Below, in pieces: positions 24,850-32,767 of a stretch of 64,000 bases of DNA. Each line of letters begins with the position of its first letter. The stretch's first letter is position 1. Under the pieces are notes generated by a model, which had not been told where the DNA came from, did no database searches, and saw only the letters and a list, made by a program, of their open reading frames with translations. The stretch spans positions 1 through 64,000 of the forward strand of contig DAORVK010000012.1 of NCBI GenBank assembly GCA_035433705.1, given 5' to 3'. Both the position numbers and the translations under genes were made by a program. Origin of the DNA: CADEFQ01 sp035433705 (GTDB lineage Bacteria; Pseudomonadota; Gammaproteobacteria; Steroidobacterales; Steroidobacteraceae).

Positions 24850-26160
24850 ATGACACTCGAGGCCGATCCGAAGCTTGACGCGCTGTGGATGCCCTTCACG
24901 GCAAACCGTCAGTTCAAGGAGGCGCCGCGCCTCCTCGCCCGGGCCCGCGGCATGGAGTATTTCACTCCCGAGGGCCGCCGCATCCTCGACGGTGCGGCGG
25001 GGCTGTGGTGCGTGAATGCTGGCCACGGACGCGCGGAGATTACGTCTGCGGTGACACGCCAGCTCGAGACGATGGACTACGCGCCGCCCTTCCAGATGGG
25101 TCACGGCCCCGGCTTCGAGCTCGCGGCCGAGGTCGCGGCACTGTGCCCGCCAGGGTTGAATCGCGTGTTTTTCGCGAACTCCGGTTCGGAAGCGGTCGAT
25201 ACTGCGCTCAAGATCGCGCTCGCCTACCATCGCGTTCGCGGTGAAGCCGCACGCACCCGGCTGATCGGGCGGGAGCGCGGCTATCACGGTGTCGGGTTCG
25301 GCGGCATTTCGGTCGGCGGCATCGTGGCAAACCGCAAGACCTGGTCCGCGAACTTGCTGCCCGGCGTCGATCACCTGCGGCACACGCACGATCTTGCGCG
25401 TAACGCCTTCTCGCGCGGCCAACCGGCGCACGGAGCCGAGCTTGCCGACGACCTCGAGCGCCTCGTCGCGCTGCACGACGCCTCGACCATCGCGGCCGTG
25501 ATCGTCGAGCCCGTCGCCGGCTCGACCGGCGTACTCCTGCCGCCGCGGGGTTACCTCGAGCGACTGCGCGCGCTCTGCGACAAGCACGGCATCCTGCTCA
25601 TTTTCGACGAGGTGATCACTGGCTTTGGCCGCACCGGGGCGCCGTTTGCGGCGCAGGAATTCGGCGTCACGCCCGATCTCATCACGATGGCGAAGGGTCT
25701 CACCAACGGCTGTGTGCCGATGGGCGCCGTCGCGGTAAAGCAATCGATCCACGACGCTTTCATGCAGGGGCCCCCGGGCGCCATCGAGCTTTTCCACGGC
25801 TACACCTATTCGGCGCACCCGCTCGCCTGCGCCGCGGGGCTCGCGACGCTCGACATCTATCGGCGCGAAGGATTGCTCACCCGCGCGAAAGAGTTGTCAG
25901 GACGCTGGGAAGATGCGGTGCACTCGCTGCGCGGCCGGCCGCACGTGATCGACACGCGCAACTACGGCCTCATCGCCGGCATCGAGCTCGAGCCGATCCC
26001 CGGCAAGCCCGGCGCGCGCGCCTTCGAAGTCTTTCTCAAGTGCTTCGAACGCGGCCTGCTGATCCGCACGACCGGCGACATCATCGCCCTCTCGCCGCCG
26101 CTCATCATCGAACCGGTTCACATCGACGAAATCTTCAGCACACTCGCCAGCGTTCTCTGA
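24850..26160 (+). CDS. Beta-alanine (omega-amino acid):pyruvate aminotransferase
   Basis: 436 residues, class III PLP aminotransferase. The PLP lysine is K282 (TMAKGLTNGCVPMGAV). LWMPFTANRQF at the N-terminus, IGRERGYHGVGFGGIS, LHDASTIAAVIVEPVAGSTGVL and FHGYTYSAHPLACAAG closely follow Pseudomonas beta-alanine:pyruvate transaminase. It would convert beta-alanine to malonate semialdehyde. In this polyamine context the beta-alanine could come from the aminopropyl part of spermidine. GABA is an alternative substrate. The frame is open from 24763, but the ATG at 24850 fits the family N-terminus. It is divergent from puuR and ends 5 bp before a long palindromic repeat. Confidence 0.88.
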   Translation: MTLEADPKLDALWMPFTANRQFKEAPRLLARARGMEYFTPEGRRILDGAAGLWCVNAGHGRAEITSAVTRQLETMDYAPPFQMGHGPGFELAAEVAALCPPGLNRVFFANSGSEAVDTALKIALAYHRVRGEAARTRLIGRERGYHGVGFGGISVGGIVANRKTWSANLLPGVDHLRHTHDLARNAFSRGQPAHGAELADDLERLVALHDASTIAAVIVEPVAGSTGVLLPPRGYLERLRALCDKHGILLIFDEVITGFGRTGAPFAAQEFGVTPDLITMAKGLTNGCVPMGAVAVKQSIHDAFMQGPPGAIELFHGYTYSAHPLACAAGLATLDIYRREGLLTRAKELSGRWEDAVHSLRGRPHVIDTRNYGLIAGIELEPIPGKPGARAFEVFLKCFERGLLIRTTGDIIALSPPLIIEPVHIDEIFSTLASVL

Positions 26161-26165
26161 AGAGT

Positions 26166-26239
26166 TGGTGCCGGGTTTTCGGTTATTCGGTTATTGGGCG
26201 TCCGCCCGCAATAACCGAATAACCGAAAACCCGGCACCA
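26166..26239. repeat. Long palindromic repeat, copy 1 of 3
   Basis: Perfect 30-bp inverted arms (26166-26195 and 26210-26239) begin TGGTGCCGGGTTTTCGG and include a tandem CGGTTATT. The 14-nt centre GGGCGTCCGCCCGC can form a further 5-bp GC stem. The arms are identical to those at 40338 and 46234, while the centre differs. It lies between the convergent transaminase and porin genes and may also terminate transcription from both. It resembles a REP/MITE-type element; no transposase is nearby. Confidence 0.9.
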
Positions 26240-26244
26240 GGCAC

Positions 26245-26970
26245 TCATTCGCTCCAGGGGAAGGTAGTGCTCACCGAGAACAGCACGCGGCCTTCGTTGT
26301 TGAACACGTCGTCGGTGACCTTGTTGACACCACTGTAATCGGTGCCTGTGAACTTCAGCGCGAGGCTGAATTGGCCGACGTCGACGCCGACCGTCACGCC
26401 GTAGTCGAGGTACTCACCATCGAACGCGTCGAACGCGTCGCCGTAGCTGTAACCCGCGTGCAGCGTCAGCGAGAAATTCTGGGGCAGCCCGAAGGTGTAG
26501 TTGGCTTCGGTGTACAGCGCGTCGTCGTTCGATCCGCCGTAGTCGATCGCATACCACTGCTTGAGGCCGAGGCCCTTCCAGTCGATCCCGACCGACAGTT
26601 CAGGGTACGAGGAGATCTTTGATCTCGTCGCCGTGTTGTCCGAGCCCGGATAGGTGTACCAGACAAGGCCTGCGTTCCACGACAGATCGTCGTTGACCGA
26701 TGCTTCGTAGCCGGCATAGAGATCGACCTCTAGCGTGCCGTCGACGTCGCTGCCGTAGTCGATGTTGCTGGCCCACGCGCCGACCGAGAAGCCTGTCTCG
26801 CCGAATGCGTAGTCGAGACTTGCCTGCAGCGCTGGATCCCTGGCGCTCAGCGAAACGCCGCGAAAGTCATAGTCACTGACTGCCGTGACCGTCGAGCTGA
26901 ACTGGGCTTGTGCCGCGCCCGCAACACCCAGCAGCGCGGCCAGTACGAGTGTTCTATTGAGCCGATTCAT
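26245..26970 (-). CDS. TorF-family putative outer-membrane porin
   Basis: 241 residues. A signal peptide (NRTLVLAALLGVAGAAQAQ) is followed by alternating amphipathic beta-strands and a C-terminal aromatic strand (VLFSVSTTFPWSE), as in small outer-membrane barrels. TVTAVSDYDFRGVSLS is the recurrent start of the TIGR02001/TorF family. The ATG at 26970 follows a strong AAAGGGGG ribosome-binding site; a longer frame to 27108 lacks one. The substrate of these porins is generally unknown. Placement next to the polyamine locus may be incidental, because the palindromic repeat separates them. Confidence 0.8.
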   Translation of the reverse strand: MNRLNRTLVLAALLGVAGAAQAQFSSTVTAVSDYDFRGVSLSARDPALQASLDYAFGETGFSVGAWASNIDYGSDVDGTLEVDLYAGYEASVNDDLSWNAGLVWYTYPGSDNTATRSKISSYPELSVGIDWKGLGLKQWYAIDYGGSNDDALYTEANYTFGLPQNFSLTLHAGYSYGDAFDAFDGEYLDYGVTVGVDVGQFSLALKFTGTDYSGVNKVTDDVFNNEGRVLFSVSTTFPWSE

Positions 26971-27068
26971 GAATCCCCCTTTAATGAGTTGCACCCGCCT
27001 GCCCAAGCAAGCTGCATGCCAGCAAAAGCGAAGTGAACGACGCCCCAAAGGCAGATTATACGCACCAC

Positions 27069-27425
27069 TCAGGTGCGCGGAATGAATATCGCGTAGATCT
27101 TGGTGCAATCCTCGAGCACAGCCCAGGTACCCGCAAAGCCTGCGGGGACGACGAACGCTTCGCCCGGACCGAAGTTCGTACGCGCTCCCGACTGGCTCAC
27201 CAATTCGACGTGACCGGCGGTCAGCACGCAGAGCTCACACTCTGTGTAGCGCACCCGCCACACCCCGCGGGTGCTCGACCAGTGACCGACATGGAACTGT
27301 TCGTCGGCGTCCGTGAACACGTTCCACGCCCGCTGCACGGGTTCGCCGGCAATGAGGCGGTCAGCCGCGGGGCGGGTTGACTCTCCCTCCCCCACAATCG
27401 TTACGGGAATGATTTCCATGCTCAT
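27069..27425 (-). CDS. Cupin-domain protein (DUF861/EutQ-like)
   Basis: 118 residues forming one small cupin barrel: HVGHWSSTRGVWRVRY, ECELCVLTAGHVELVS, FGPGEAFVVPAGFAGTWAV. The central ECE and GEAFVVPAGF patterns match the cupin_3/DUF861 group, whose members are often enzymes or sensors of small polar molecules. Its ATG (27425) overlaps the stop of the upstream methyltransferase by one base (TGATG), so the two are translationally coupled. An in-frame ATG at 27419 is an alternative start. The function is inferred only as an accessory to the methyltransferase. Confidence 0.75.
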   Translation of the reverse strand: MSMEIIPVTIVGEGESTRPAADRLIAGEPVQRAWNVFTDADEQFHVGHWSSTRGVWRVRYTECELCVLTAGHVELVSQSGARTNFGPGEAFVVPAGFAGTWAVLEDCTKIYAIFIPRT

Positions 27426-28594
27426 CAGATGTTGATACGCCGACCGGCGTCCTCCTGCATGCGCAACATGAAGGCGCGCGCCGCGGGCAGCGCGTCCTCG
27501 GGTTTCATCAGCCGCTGCTCGACGAGCACCCGCGCGATGTCCGCAAGTGAGCGGCGGCCGTCGACCAGCGACATCATGAAGGCGTGAATGCGCGTGGATC
27601 GGGCGTGCGATTGCAGGTCGGCAGTCAGGGGAACGGGCCTGGTCGCATCGACGATCCATTCAGGGGGGCCGCGGGTTTCCGGCGGTGCAACGGCCGCAAT
27701 CTTGCGCGCCGTCCAGGCCACCGTCGACTCGAGACGCGCGTGGCGACTCGCGGGAGATTGCATGTACGGCAGCGTCGCCTCGCGCACCGCGGCAGGCGCG
27801 AAACCCGCGCCCTGCACGATCTCGAGCGCCTCCCCGAGACTGAACTGCAGCATTCGCTCGCTACTCATGAACGCGAACGCAACCGACCCGAGGTTGAGCC
27901 AACGACCACCTTCGGCAANNNNNNNNNNNNNNNNNNNNNNNNNNNNNNNNNNNNNNNNNNNNNNNNNNNNNNNNNNNNNNNNNNNNNNNNNNNNNNNNNN
28001 NNNNNNNNNNNNNNNNNNCGCCGGACCATGCCGGCGATGCAGGTCATAGGCGAGACGCCCGGCACCGGCACCCAGCACCAGCACGCGCAGGCCGGTCAGG
28101 GATTCAGCGCCCGCGGCATCGAGCAGATCGAGCGAAGCGGCATTCTCCGCATCGCCCCAGGCCCAATCCCGATGGATGTTGACGTAATAGCTGGTGAGGC
28201 CCTGGGAGACCGGCATGCGGGTACGCAGCGCGCGCAGCGTATCCCGATCGGCGGCCCCGGGATGGAGGTCGAGCGGCTCGAGGAGCCGGGCCAATCGCAA
28301 ACCGTGATCATCGAGGGCATCGGCGACCCGGATCAGACGCTCGCGGGTGGCAGGCAACAAATCCGGGGCCGTCAGCGCCGTGCGAATTCCCGTTGCGTCC
28401 GCGCGCAACTCGGCCAGGAGGAGCGTGAGACGCGCGCGCCAGTCCCCGGCCGCCCCCTGTGGGTCGCGAAACAACCAGGGAATGCCGCCGATGACCGGAA
28501 AGCCCGAGCTGCACTGCTCACAGATGTACCCTGCGCGATCCGCCCGCAGGCTGCCCCGCTCGCATCGCGGACATCTCAAAACGTCAACAAGCAT
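27425..28594 (-). CDS. N2227-like SAM-dependent methyltransferase with N-terminal zinc ribbon (interrupted by gap)
   Basis: The N-terminus carries a Trm112-like zinc ribbon, with CPRC and CEQC pairs within the first 30 residues. The methyltransferase begins at LRVLVLGAGAGRLAYDLHR (SAM motif I). After the gap come GGRWLNLGSVAFAF and LQFSLGEALEIVQGAGF, which resemble the GGxWINLGPLLYHF and following helix of the N2227/carnosine N-methyltransferase family. A helical tail (DGRRSLADIARVLVEQR) looks like a small PqqD-like or winged-helix domain. The 100-N gap (27919-28018) replaces roughly 110-130 residues expected between these motifs. It is coupled to a cupin gene and divergent from a GntR regulator 33 bp away. 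Substrate unknown. Confidence 0.72.
   Translation of the reverse strand: MLVDVLRCPRCERGSLRADRAGYICEQCSSGFPVIGGIPWLFRDPQGAAGDWRARLTLLLAELRADATGIRTALTAPDLLPATRERLIRVADALDDHGLRLARLLEPLDLHPGAADRDTLRALRTRMPVSQGLTSYYVNIHRDWAWGDAENAASLDLLDAAGAESLTGLRVLVLGAGAGRLAYDLHRRHGPAXXXXXXXXXXXXXXXXXXXXXXXXXXXXXXXXXXAEGGRWLNLGSVAFAFMSSERMLQFSLGEALEIVQGAGFAPAAVREATLPYMQSPASRHARLESTVAWTARKIAAVAPPETRGPPEWIVDATRPVPLTADLQSHARSTRIHAFMMSLVDGRRSLADIARVLVEQRLMKPEDALPAARAFMLRMQEDAGRRINI
27919..28018. other. Assembly gap (100 N) inside methyltransferase gene
   Basis: 100-N placeholder. From the spacing of methyltransferase motifs in the N2227 family, about 350 bp are probably missing here rather than 100. Confidence 0.99.
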
Positions 28595-28627
28595 ACAACT
28601 TGGCTCCAGTGCTGGTAGTATGGTGCC
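28595..28627. promoter_or_regulatory. Short divergent promoter region with CCAGTGCTGG repeat
   Basis: Only 33 bp separate the divergent start codons of the methyltransferase and the GntR-type regulator. CCAG-TG-CTGG (28606-28615) is a small inverted repeat in the middle and is a candidate operator for the regulator. Promoter elements for both genes must overlap this space or lie in the neighbouring coding regions. Confidence 0.3.
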
Positions 28628-29416
28628 ATGACTGCAAAAAACCGGCGTCCCAAAGCGAACGGGTTGGCTCTGCACCATCGTCTCTACATGATGCTGCAGC
28701 AACAGCTCACGGATGGCACCATCCCCCCGGGAGGGGCGCTGCCGAGCGAGCCCGATCTCGCCCACCACACCCGTCTGTCGCGCACGACCGTGCGCCGCGC
28801 CCTCGCGCGGCTCGCATCCGAAGGCATGATCGAGCGCCGCCACGGCAGCGGCACGTACGCGACCCTGCAGGGCACGGTCAAGGCGAAAGCCGCAGCCGTC
28901 ACCGACGCGGGGGTGCTGCTCAGCGACCTGCGGGCCATGTCTCGCTCGACCACCGCCCGGATACTGCAGCATGCCGTGATCGCGACTCCGCCGCGCATCC
29001 TCGCGGCCTGCCCCGAACTCGGCTCCCGCGTCCTGTTGCTGCAGCGTGCGCGCACCCAGCGTGGCAGGCCCCTCGCAGTCATGAGCCACTACATCCCCGA
29101 GCGCCTTGCGCCGCGCTTCTCGAAGGCGCGGCTCAAGAGCCAGCCTACGACCTGGGTCTTCGAGAAGGCAGGGCTCGTGCCCTCGGTCGCGAGCCAGCAG
29201 ATCACGGCGATCGCGGCTGATCATGTGCTGTCTCGCGAGCTCGGCGTGAGCATCGGCGCACCGATCCTCTCGATCCGCCGTGCCGTGCGCGACTCAAAAG
29301 GCGCGCTGCTCGAGTACCACGAGGTGTTCTACAACCCCGAATCCATCACCCTGCAGATGGAAGTGCAGCGGGAAAAGGGCAATCGGGACAGCGTGCGCTG
29401 GCGCCCGGTGCGCTGA
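28628..29416 (+). CDS. GntR-family regulator, HutC subfamily (UTRA domain)
   Basis: 262 residues. The N-terminal winged helix (about 14-80) has LHHRLYMMLQQQLTDG, LPSEPDLA and LSRTTVRRALARLASEG plus HGSGTYA, a textbook GntR DNA-binding domain. The C-terminal UTRA domain (about 120-255) includes RARTQRGRPLAVMSHYIP and LLEYHEVFYNPES, which bind small ligands in HutC-type proteins. It is divergent from the methyltransferase-cupin pair and 33 bp upstream of a PLP decarboxylase on its own strand, so it probably controls one or both. The ligand is unknown; amino acids, amines and sugars are known for the family. Confidence 0.9.
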   Translation: MTAKNRRPKANGLALHHRLYMMLQQQLTDGTIPPGGALPSEPDLAHHTRLSRTTVRRALARLASEGMIERRHGSGTYATLQGTVKAKAAAVTDAGVLLSDLRAMSRSTTARILQHAVIATPPRILAACPELGSRVLLLQRARTQRGRPLAVMSHYIPERLAPRFSKARLKSQPTTWVFEKAGLVPSVASQQITAIAADHVLSRELGVSIGAPILSIRRAVRDSKGALLEYHEVFYNPESITLQMEVQREKGNRDSVRWRPVR

Positions 29417-29449
29417 GGATCCCGGCACGATCGAGCTTCGAGCAGAAGC

Positions 29450-30850
29450 ATGACTCCGCCGGGACACACGTTGTCCCCTGTACAGCGTAGCGCCCTGCTC
29501 GAGGATGCCGCACGGCGCGCGGCGCGCTACCTTGACTCCCTCGCCACGAGGTCGGTCGCTCCACCCGCCGCCGCTGTCGCGCGCCTCGATGCACTCGACA
29601 CATCAATGCCGGCCACGTCCACTGACGCCGCGGCGGTGCTCGCGCGCCTCGACGACCTTGTCGGCCCGGCGACCATGGCCATGGCGGGCCCGCGCTTCTT
29701 CGGCTTCGTGATCGGCGGCGCACTGCCCGTGACGGTGGCTGCCAACTGGCTCGCGACCGCATGGGACCAGAACGCCGCGCTCGCGACCGCCACGCCGGGC
29801 GTTTCGCGCATCGAAGCGATCGCACTCACGTGGTTGAAGGATCTCTTCGGACTGCCAGCCTCGACGCAGGGCGCGTTCGTCACCGGCGCCACCATGGCGA
29901 ACTTCACTGCTCTCGCCGCGGCCCGTCACAGAGTGCTCATGCAGGCCGGCTGGCAGGTCGAAGCCGAGGGCCTGTTTGGCGCACCACCCATCACGGTCAT
30001 CGTGGGAGAGGAAGCGCATCCCACGTTGATCAAATCGCTCGGGCTCCTGGGTCTCGGGCGCAAGCGCGTCGTGCGGGTGCCGGTCGATGGCCAGGGCCGC
30101 ATGCGCGCAGATCGGCTGCCACGCCTTGCGGGACCCACCATCCTGTGCCTGCAAGCAGGCAACCTGAACACGGGCGCGTTCGATCCGCTCACCGACCTGT
30201 GCGCGGCCGCACGCGAAGCTGGCGCGTGGTGCCACGTCGACGGCGCCTTCGGTCTCTGGGCGCGCGCTTCGGGGCGCCTCGCCCCGCTGGCAGCAGGCCT
30301 CGAGCTGGCGGACTCCTGGGCGACTGATGCCCACAAGTGGCTCAATGTTCCCTATGACAGCGGCGTCGCTTTCGTCCGCGAGCCGGGGGCGCTGCCGGCC
30401 GCGATGGCGATCACGGCCGAGTACTTGCCTGCGGGCGACGGTGCGCGCAATCCCGCTGATTTCACGCCAGAACTGTCGCGCCGGGCGCGCGGCGTCGAGG
30501 TCTGGGCGGCGCTCGCCGCGCTTGGGCGCAGCGGGCTCGCGGAAATGCTCGACCGCAACTGCCGCGGCGCACGTCGCTTCGCAGCGGGCCTCGCCGCGGC
30601 AAATTACGAGATCCTGAACGATGTCGTGCTCAATCAGGTACTGGTCTCGTTCGGTGCGCCCCAAATCACCGAGCGCGTGGTCGAAGCAGTGCAGGCCGAC
30701 GGTACCTGCTGGTGCGGGCGCACGGTCTGGCAGGGCCGCACCGCGCTACGCATCAGCGTGTGCTCCTGGGCAACGACCGACGAAGATGTGGAAGCGAGCC
30801 TCGCCGCAATCCTGCGCGTCGCTGACCGCGTGACAGCCAGCGCTCGCTGA
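29450..30850 (+). CDS. PLP-dependent group II decarboxylase-like protein
   Basis: 466 residues, aromatic-L-amino-acid/glutamate decarboxylase superfamily. The PLP lysine is K296 (TDAHKWLNVPYDSG), the ring-stacking histidine is H190 (GEEAHPTLIKS) and the PLP aspartate is D264 (WCHVDGAFG). GPRFFGFVIGGALPV and TPGVSRIEAIALTWLKDL are the usual N-terminal blocks. Substrates in this superfamily include glutamate, aspartate, Tyr/DOPA/Trp and diaminobutyrate; some members act as aldehyde synthases or lyases, so the reaction is not certain. It lies 33 bp after the GntR regulator, consistent with an operon, and convergent with an MFS transporter gene. Confidence 0.83.
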   Translation: MTPPGHTLSPVQRSALLEDAARRAARYLDSLATRSVAPPAAAVARLDALDTSMPATSTDAAAVLARLDDLVGPATMAMAGPRFFGFVIGGALPVTVAANWLATAWDQNAALATATPGVSRIEAIALTWLKDLFGLPASTQGAFVTGATMANFTALAAARHRVLMQAGWQVEAEGLFGAPPITVIVGEEAHPTLIKSLGLLGLGRKRVVRVPVDGQGRMRADRLPRLAGPTILCLQAGNLNTGAFDPLTDLCAAAREAGAWCHVDGAFGLWARASGRLAPLAAGLELADSWATDAHKWLNVPYDSGVAFVREPGALPAAMAITAEYLPAGDGARNPADFTPELSRRARGVEVWAALAALGRSGLAEMLDRNCRGARRFAAGLAAANYEILNDVVLNQVLVSFGAPQITERVVEAVQADGTCWCGRTVWQGRTALRISVCSWATTDEDVEASLAAILRVADRVTASAR

Positions 30851-30853
30851 GCG

Positions 30854-32125
30854 TCACCGCGATACCGGCTCCCCCCGGTGCCAGTCGCCGGCAAGACGCC
30901 GCGAAGCCGCCCAGAAAAACGCCCCGCTCAACAGATAGAAGCCGGCGGCTATCACGATCGCGTAGCGCAGCGCATCGCTGCCAAAGCGCGGCGCCAGGTG
31001 ATCCGACAGCGCCCCGACAAACAGCGTGCCCCCACCGATCCCGATCAGATTGATCATGAAGAGGAAGAGTGCGGACGCCGTCGCGCGCATCTGCGGTGGG
31101 ACGAGGTGCTGCAGGGCCGAGTAGACGGGGCCGGTCCAGCTGGCGTTCAGGGTCATCGGCACGATGAAGAACGCAAGCGCCGCAAGAACAGTCGGCACCA
31201 GCACCCCCGCCACGAGAAACGGCACGATCGCGACCAGCATCACACCCGGCACGAGCGCGTACGCCGCCTTGTGCCGAACGCCAAGCCGGTCGGCCGCCCA
31301 ACCGCCGAACCAGATTCCTGCAATGCCGAAGATCATCGTGCCGAGGCCGACGAGCCACGCGGTCTGCGCGAGAGTGAGGCCATGGCTCCTGATGAAGAAC
31401 GACGGCGTCCAGAAGAGAAGACCATACCCGACCACCGAAGAACTCGAGGCGCCGAGGGTGAGGAGAAGGAAGGAGCGCTTGCGCGCGAGGAGGCGCAGTG
31501 CGTCGGGAAAGGAGCTGCGGGCAACGGGCGGCGAGCCAGGGAGCGCGTCGAGCGCGCCGCGCACCGGCTCGCGAACGGTGAGACGAAAGAGCGGCGCAAG
31601 CAGCAGGCCGCCGACCCCTACGGAGAGGAACGCAACCCGCCAATCGACCGCGCTCGCGACAAGCCCGCCCAGGAGCGTGCCGAGGCCGCTGCCGATCGGG
31701 ACGCCGAAGGAGAATACGGCGAGCGCGCGTGCGCGCTGCCGCGGGGGAAAATAGTCGCTGATGAGCGAAAAGGCCGGTGCCACGCCGCCTGCCTCACCGA
31801 CTCCCACGCCGACCCGGGCGACGAACAGCTGCAAGAACGATTGCGCCTGGCCGCACAGCGCCGTGAAGCCGCTCCAGATCGCGAGCGCACCGGTCATGAT
31901 CCACGTGCGACTCCCGCGGTCGGCGAGCCGTGCAATCGGAATACCGAGGAAAGTGTAGAAAAGCGCGAAAGCGGCGCCGCTCATCAATCCGAGCTGCGTA
32001 TCGGAGAGCCCGAGGTCGTGCTTTATCGGCTCAGCGAGAATGCCGACAATCACGCGGTCGACGAAATTGAACGTGTAAAGGATGACGAGAATCGCCAGAA
32101 CGTAGGCGCGATAAGCAGTACTCAT
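30854..32125 (-). CDS. MFS transporter, spinster-like
   Basis: 423 residues with about 12 membrane segments. MFS signatures are ARLADRGSRTWIM in the 2-3 loop and GVGVGEAGGVAPAFSLISDYFPPRQRARALA, the latter typical of spinster-type (Spns) transporters of lipids and organic anions. VDRVIVGILAEPIKHDLGLSDTQLGLMSG is the usual first half. The ATG at 32125 is chosen; ATG 32164 is also in frame. The gene is convergent with the PLP decarboxylase (4-bp spacing), so a product of that pathway could be its cargo, but this is inference. Confidence 0.87.
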   Translation of the reverse strand: MSTAYRAYVLAILVILYTFNFVDRVIVGILAEPIKHDLGLSDTQLGLMSGAAFALFYTFLGIPIARLADRGSRTWIMTGALAIWSGFTALCGQAQSFLQLFVARVGVGVGEAGGVAPAFSLISDYFPPRQRARALAVFSFGVPIGSGLGTLLGGLVASAVDWRVAFLSVGVGGLLLAPLFRLTVREPVRGALDALPGSPPVARSSFPDALRLLARKRSFLLLTLGASSSSVVGYGLLFWTPSFFIRSHGLTLAQTAWLVGLGTMIFGIAGIWFGGWAADRLGVRHKAAYALVPGVMLVAIVPFLVAGVLVPTVLAALAFFIVPMTLNASWTGPVYSALQHLVPPQMRATASALFLFMINLIGIGGGTLFVGALSDHLAPRFGSDALRYAIVIAAGFYLLSGAFFWAASRRLAGDWHRGEPVSR

Positions 32126-32245
32126 CGGCCCGATGATCGCATACGCGTAGAATTGGCGCGCCATGCGAACCGTTACTGCCACCCGCCATGTCACACCGCT
32201 GCGCACAGGCGGCTCGCCGCCCGGAACGATCGTGAGGCGACCTGC

Positions 32246-32767
32246 ATGACGACACCGGTCACGATCCGCCGCGCCACGATCGGCGACGCATTCAAACTGG
32301 GCGAAATCGGCAGCACCACGTTCACAGACAGCTTCGGCCACCTGTACCCACCGGAGGACCTCGGCGATTTCCTGCGAAGCTCGCACGCACCCGAGGCCTG
32401 GAGTCGGCGCCTGCGCGACCCCCATGTCGCGGCATGGCTCGCGGAGACGGACGACGGTATCGTGGCAGGCTATGCCTCGGCCGGTCCGTGCAAACTGCCG
32501 GTTCCTGATCTCGAAGCGAATTCCGGCGAGCTCTTCCAGCTCTACGTGCACCGCCCCTACCACGGCCGGCAACTCGGCTCGCGTCTCCTCGAAACCAGCC
32601 TCACGTGGCTCGAAGCGCACGGATTCGATCCGCTGTACGTCGGCGTGTGGAGCGGCAACGAAGGCGCGCAGCGACTGTACGGACGTTTCGGATTCGCGCG
32701 CTGTGGCGAGTACGAATTTCCGGTCGGTGCGCAGCGCGACCGCGAGTTTATACTGCGGCGCGCATGA
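32246..32767 (+). CDS. GNAT-family N-acetyltransferase
   Basis: 173 residues, a single GNAT domain. VTIRRATIGDAFKLGEIG is the N-terminal strand-helix. LFQLYVHRPYHGRQLGSRLLE contains the acetyl-CoA pyrophosphate loop (R/Q-x-x-G-x-G/S form). GVWSGNEGAQRLYGRFGF is the late strand-helix typical of the fold. It would transfer an acetyl group to a small-molecule or protein amine; substrate unknown. GAGG lies 7-10 bp before the ATG at 32246. Its stop overlaps the start of the next aminotransferase (ATGA, 32764-32767), so the two are coupled. Confidence 0.88.
   Translation: MTTPVTIRRATIGDAFKLGEIGSTTFTDSFGHLYPPEDLGDFLRSSHAPEAWSRRLRDPHVAAWLAETDDGIVAGYASAGPCKLPVPDLEANSGELFQLYVHRPYHGRQLGSRLLETSLTWLEAHGFDPLYVGVWSGNEGAQRLYGRFGFARCGEYEFPVGAQRDREFILRRA

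Noticed and set aside
26040..26222. Short frames ending WCRVFGYSVI near 26200, 40360 and 46300
   Set aside because: These are translations of the palindromic repeat arms, not conserved peptides.
26166..26239. CRISPR repeat or attachment site
   Set aside because: Copies are single, far apart, with no spacers, integrase or phage genes; perfect inverted arms indicate a palindromic element.
29346..29825. Arg/Ser-rich minus-strand frame opposite the PLP decarboxylase start
   Set aside because: Composition is that of a shadow frame and it overlaps a well-supported gene.
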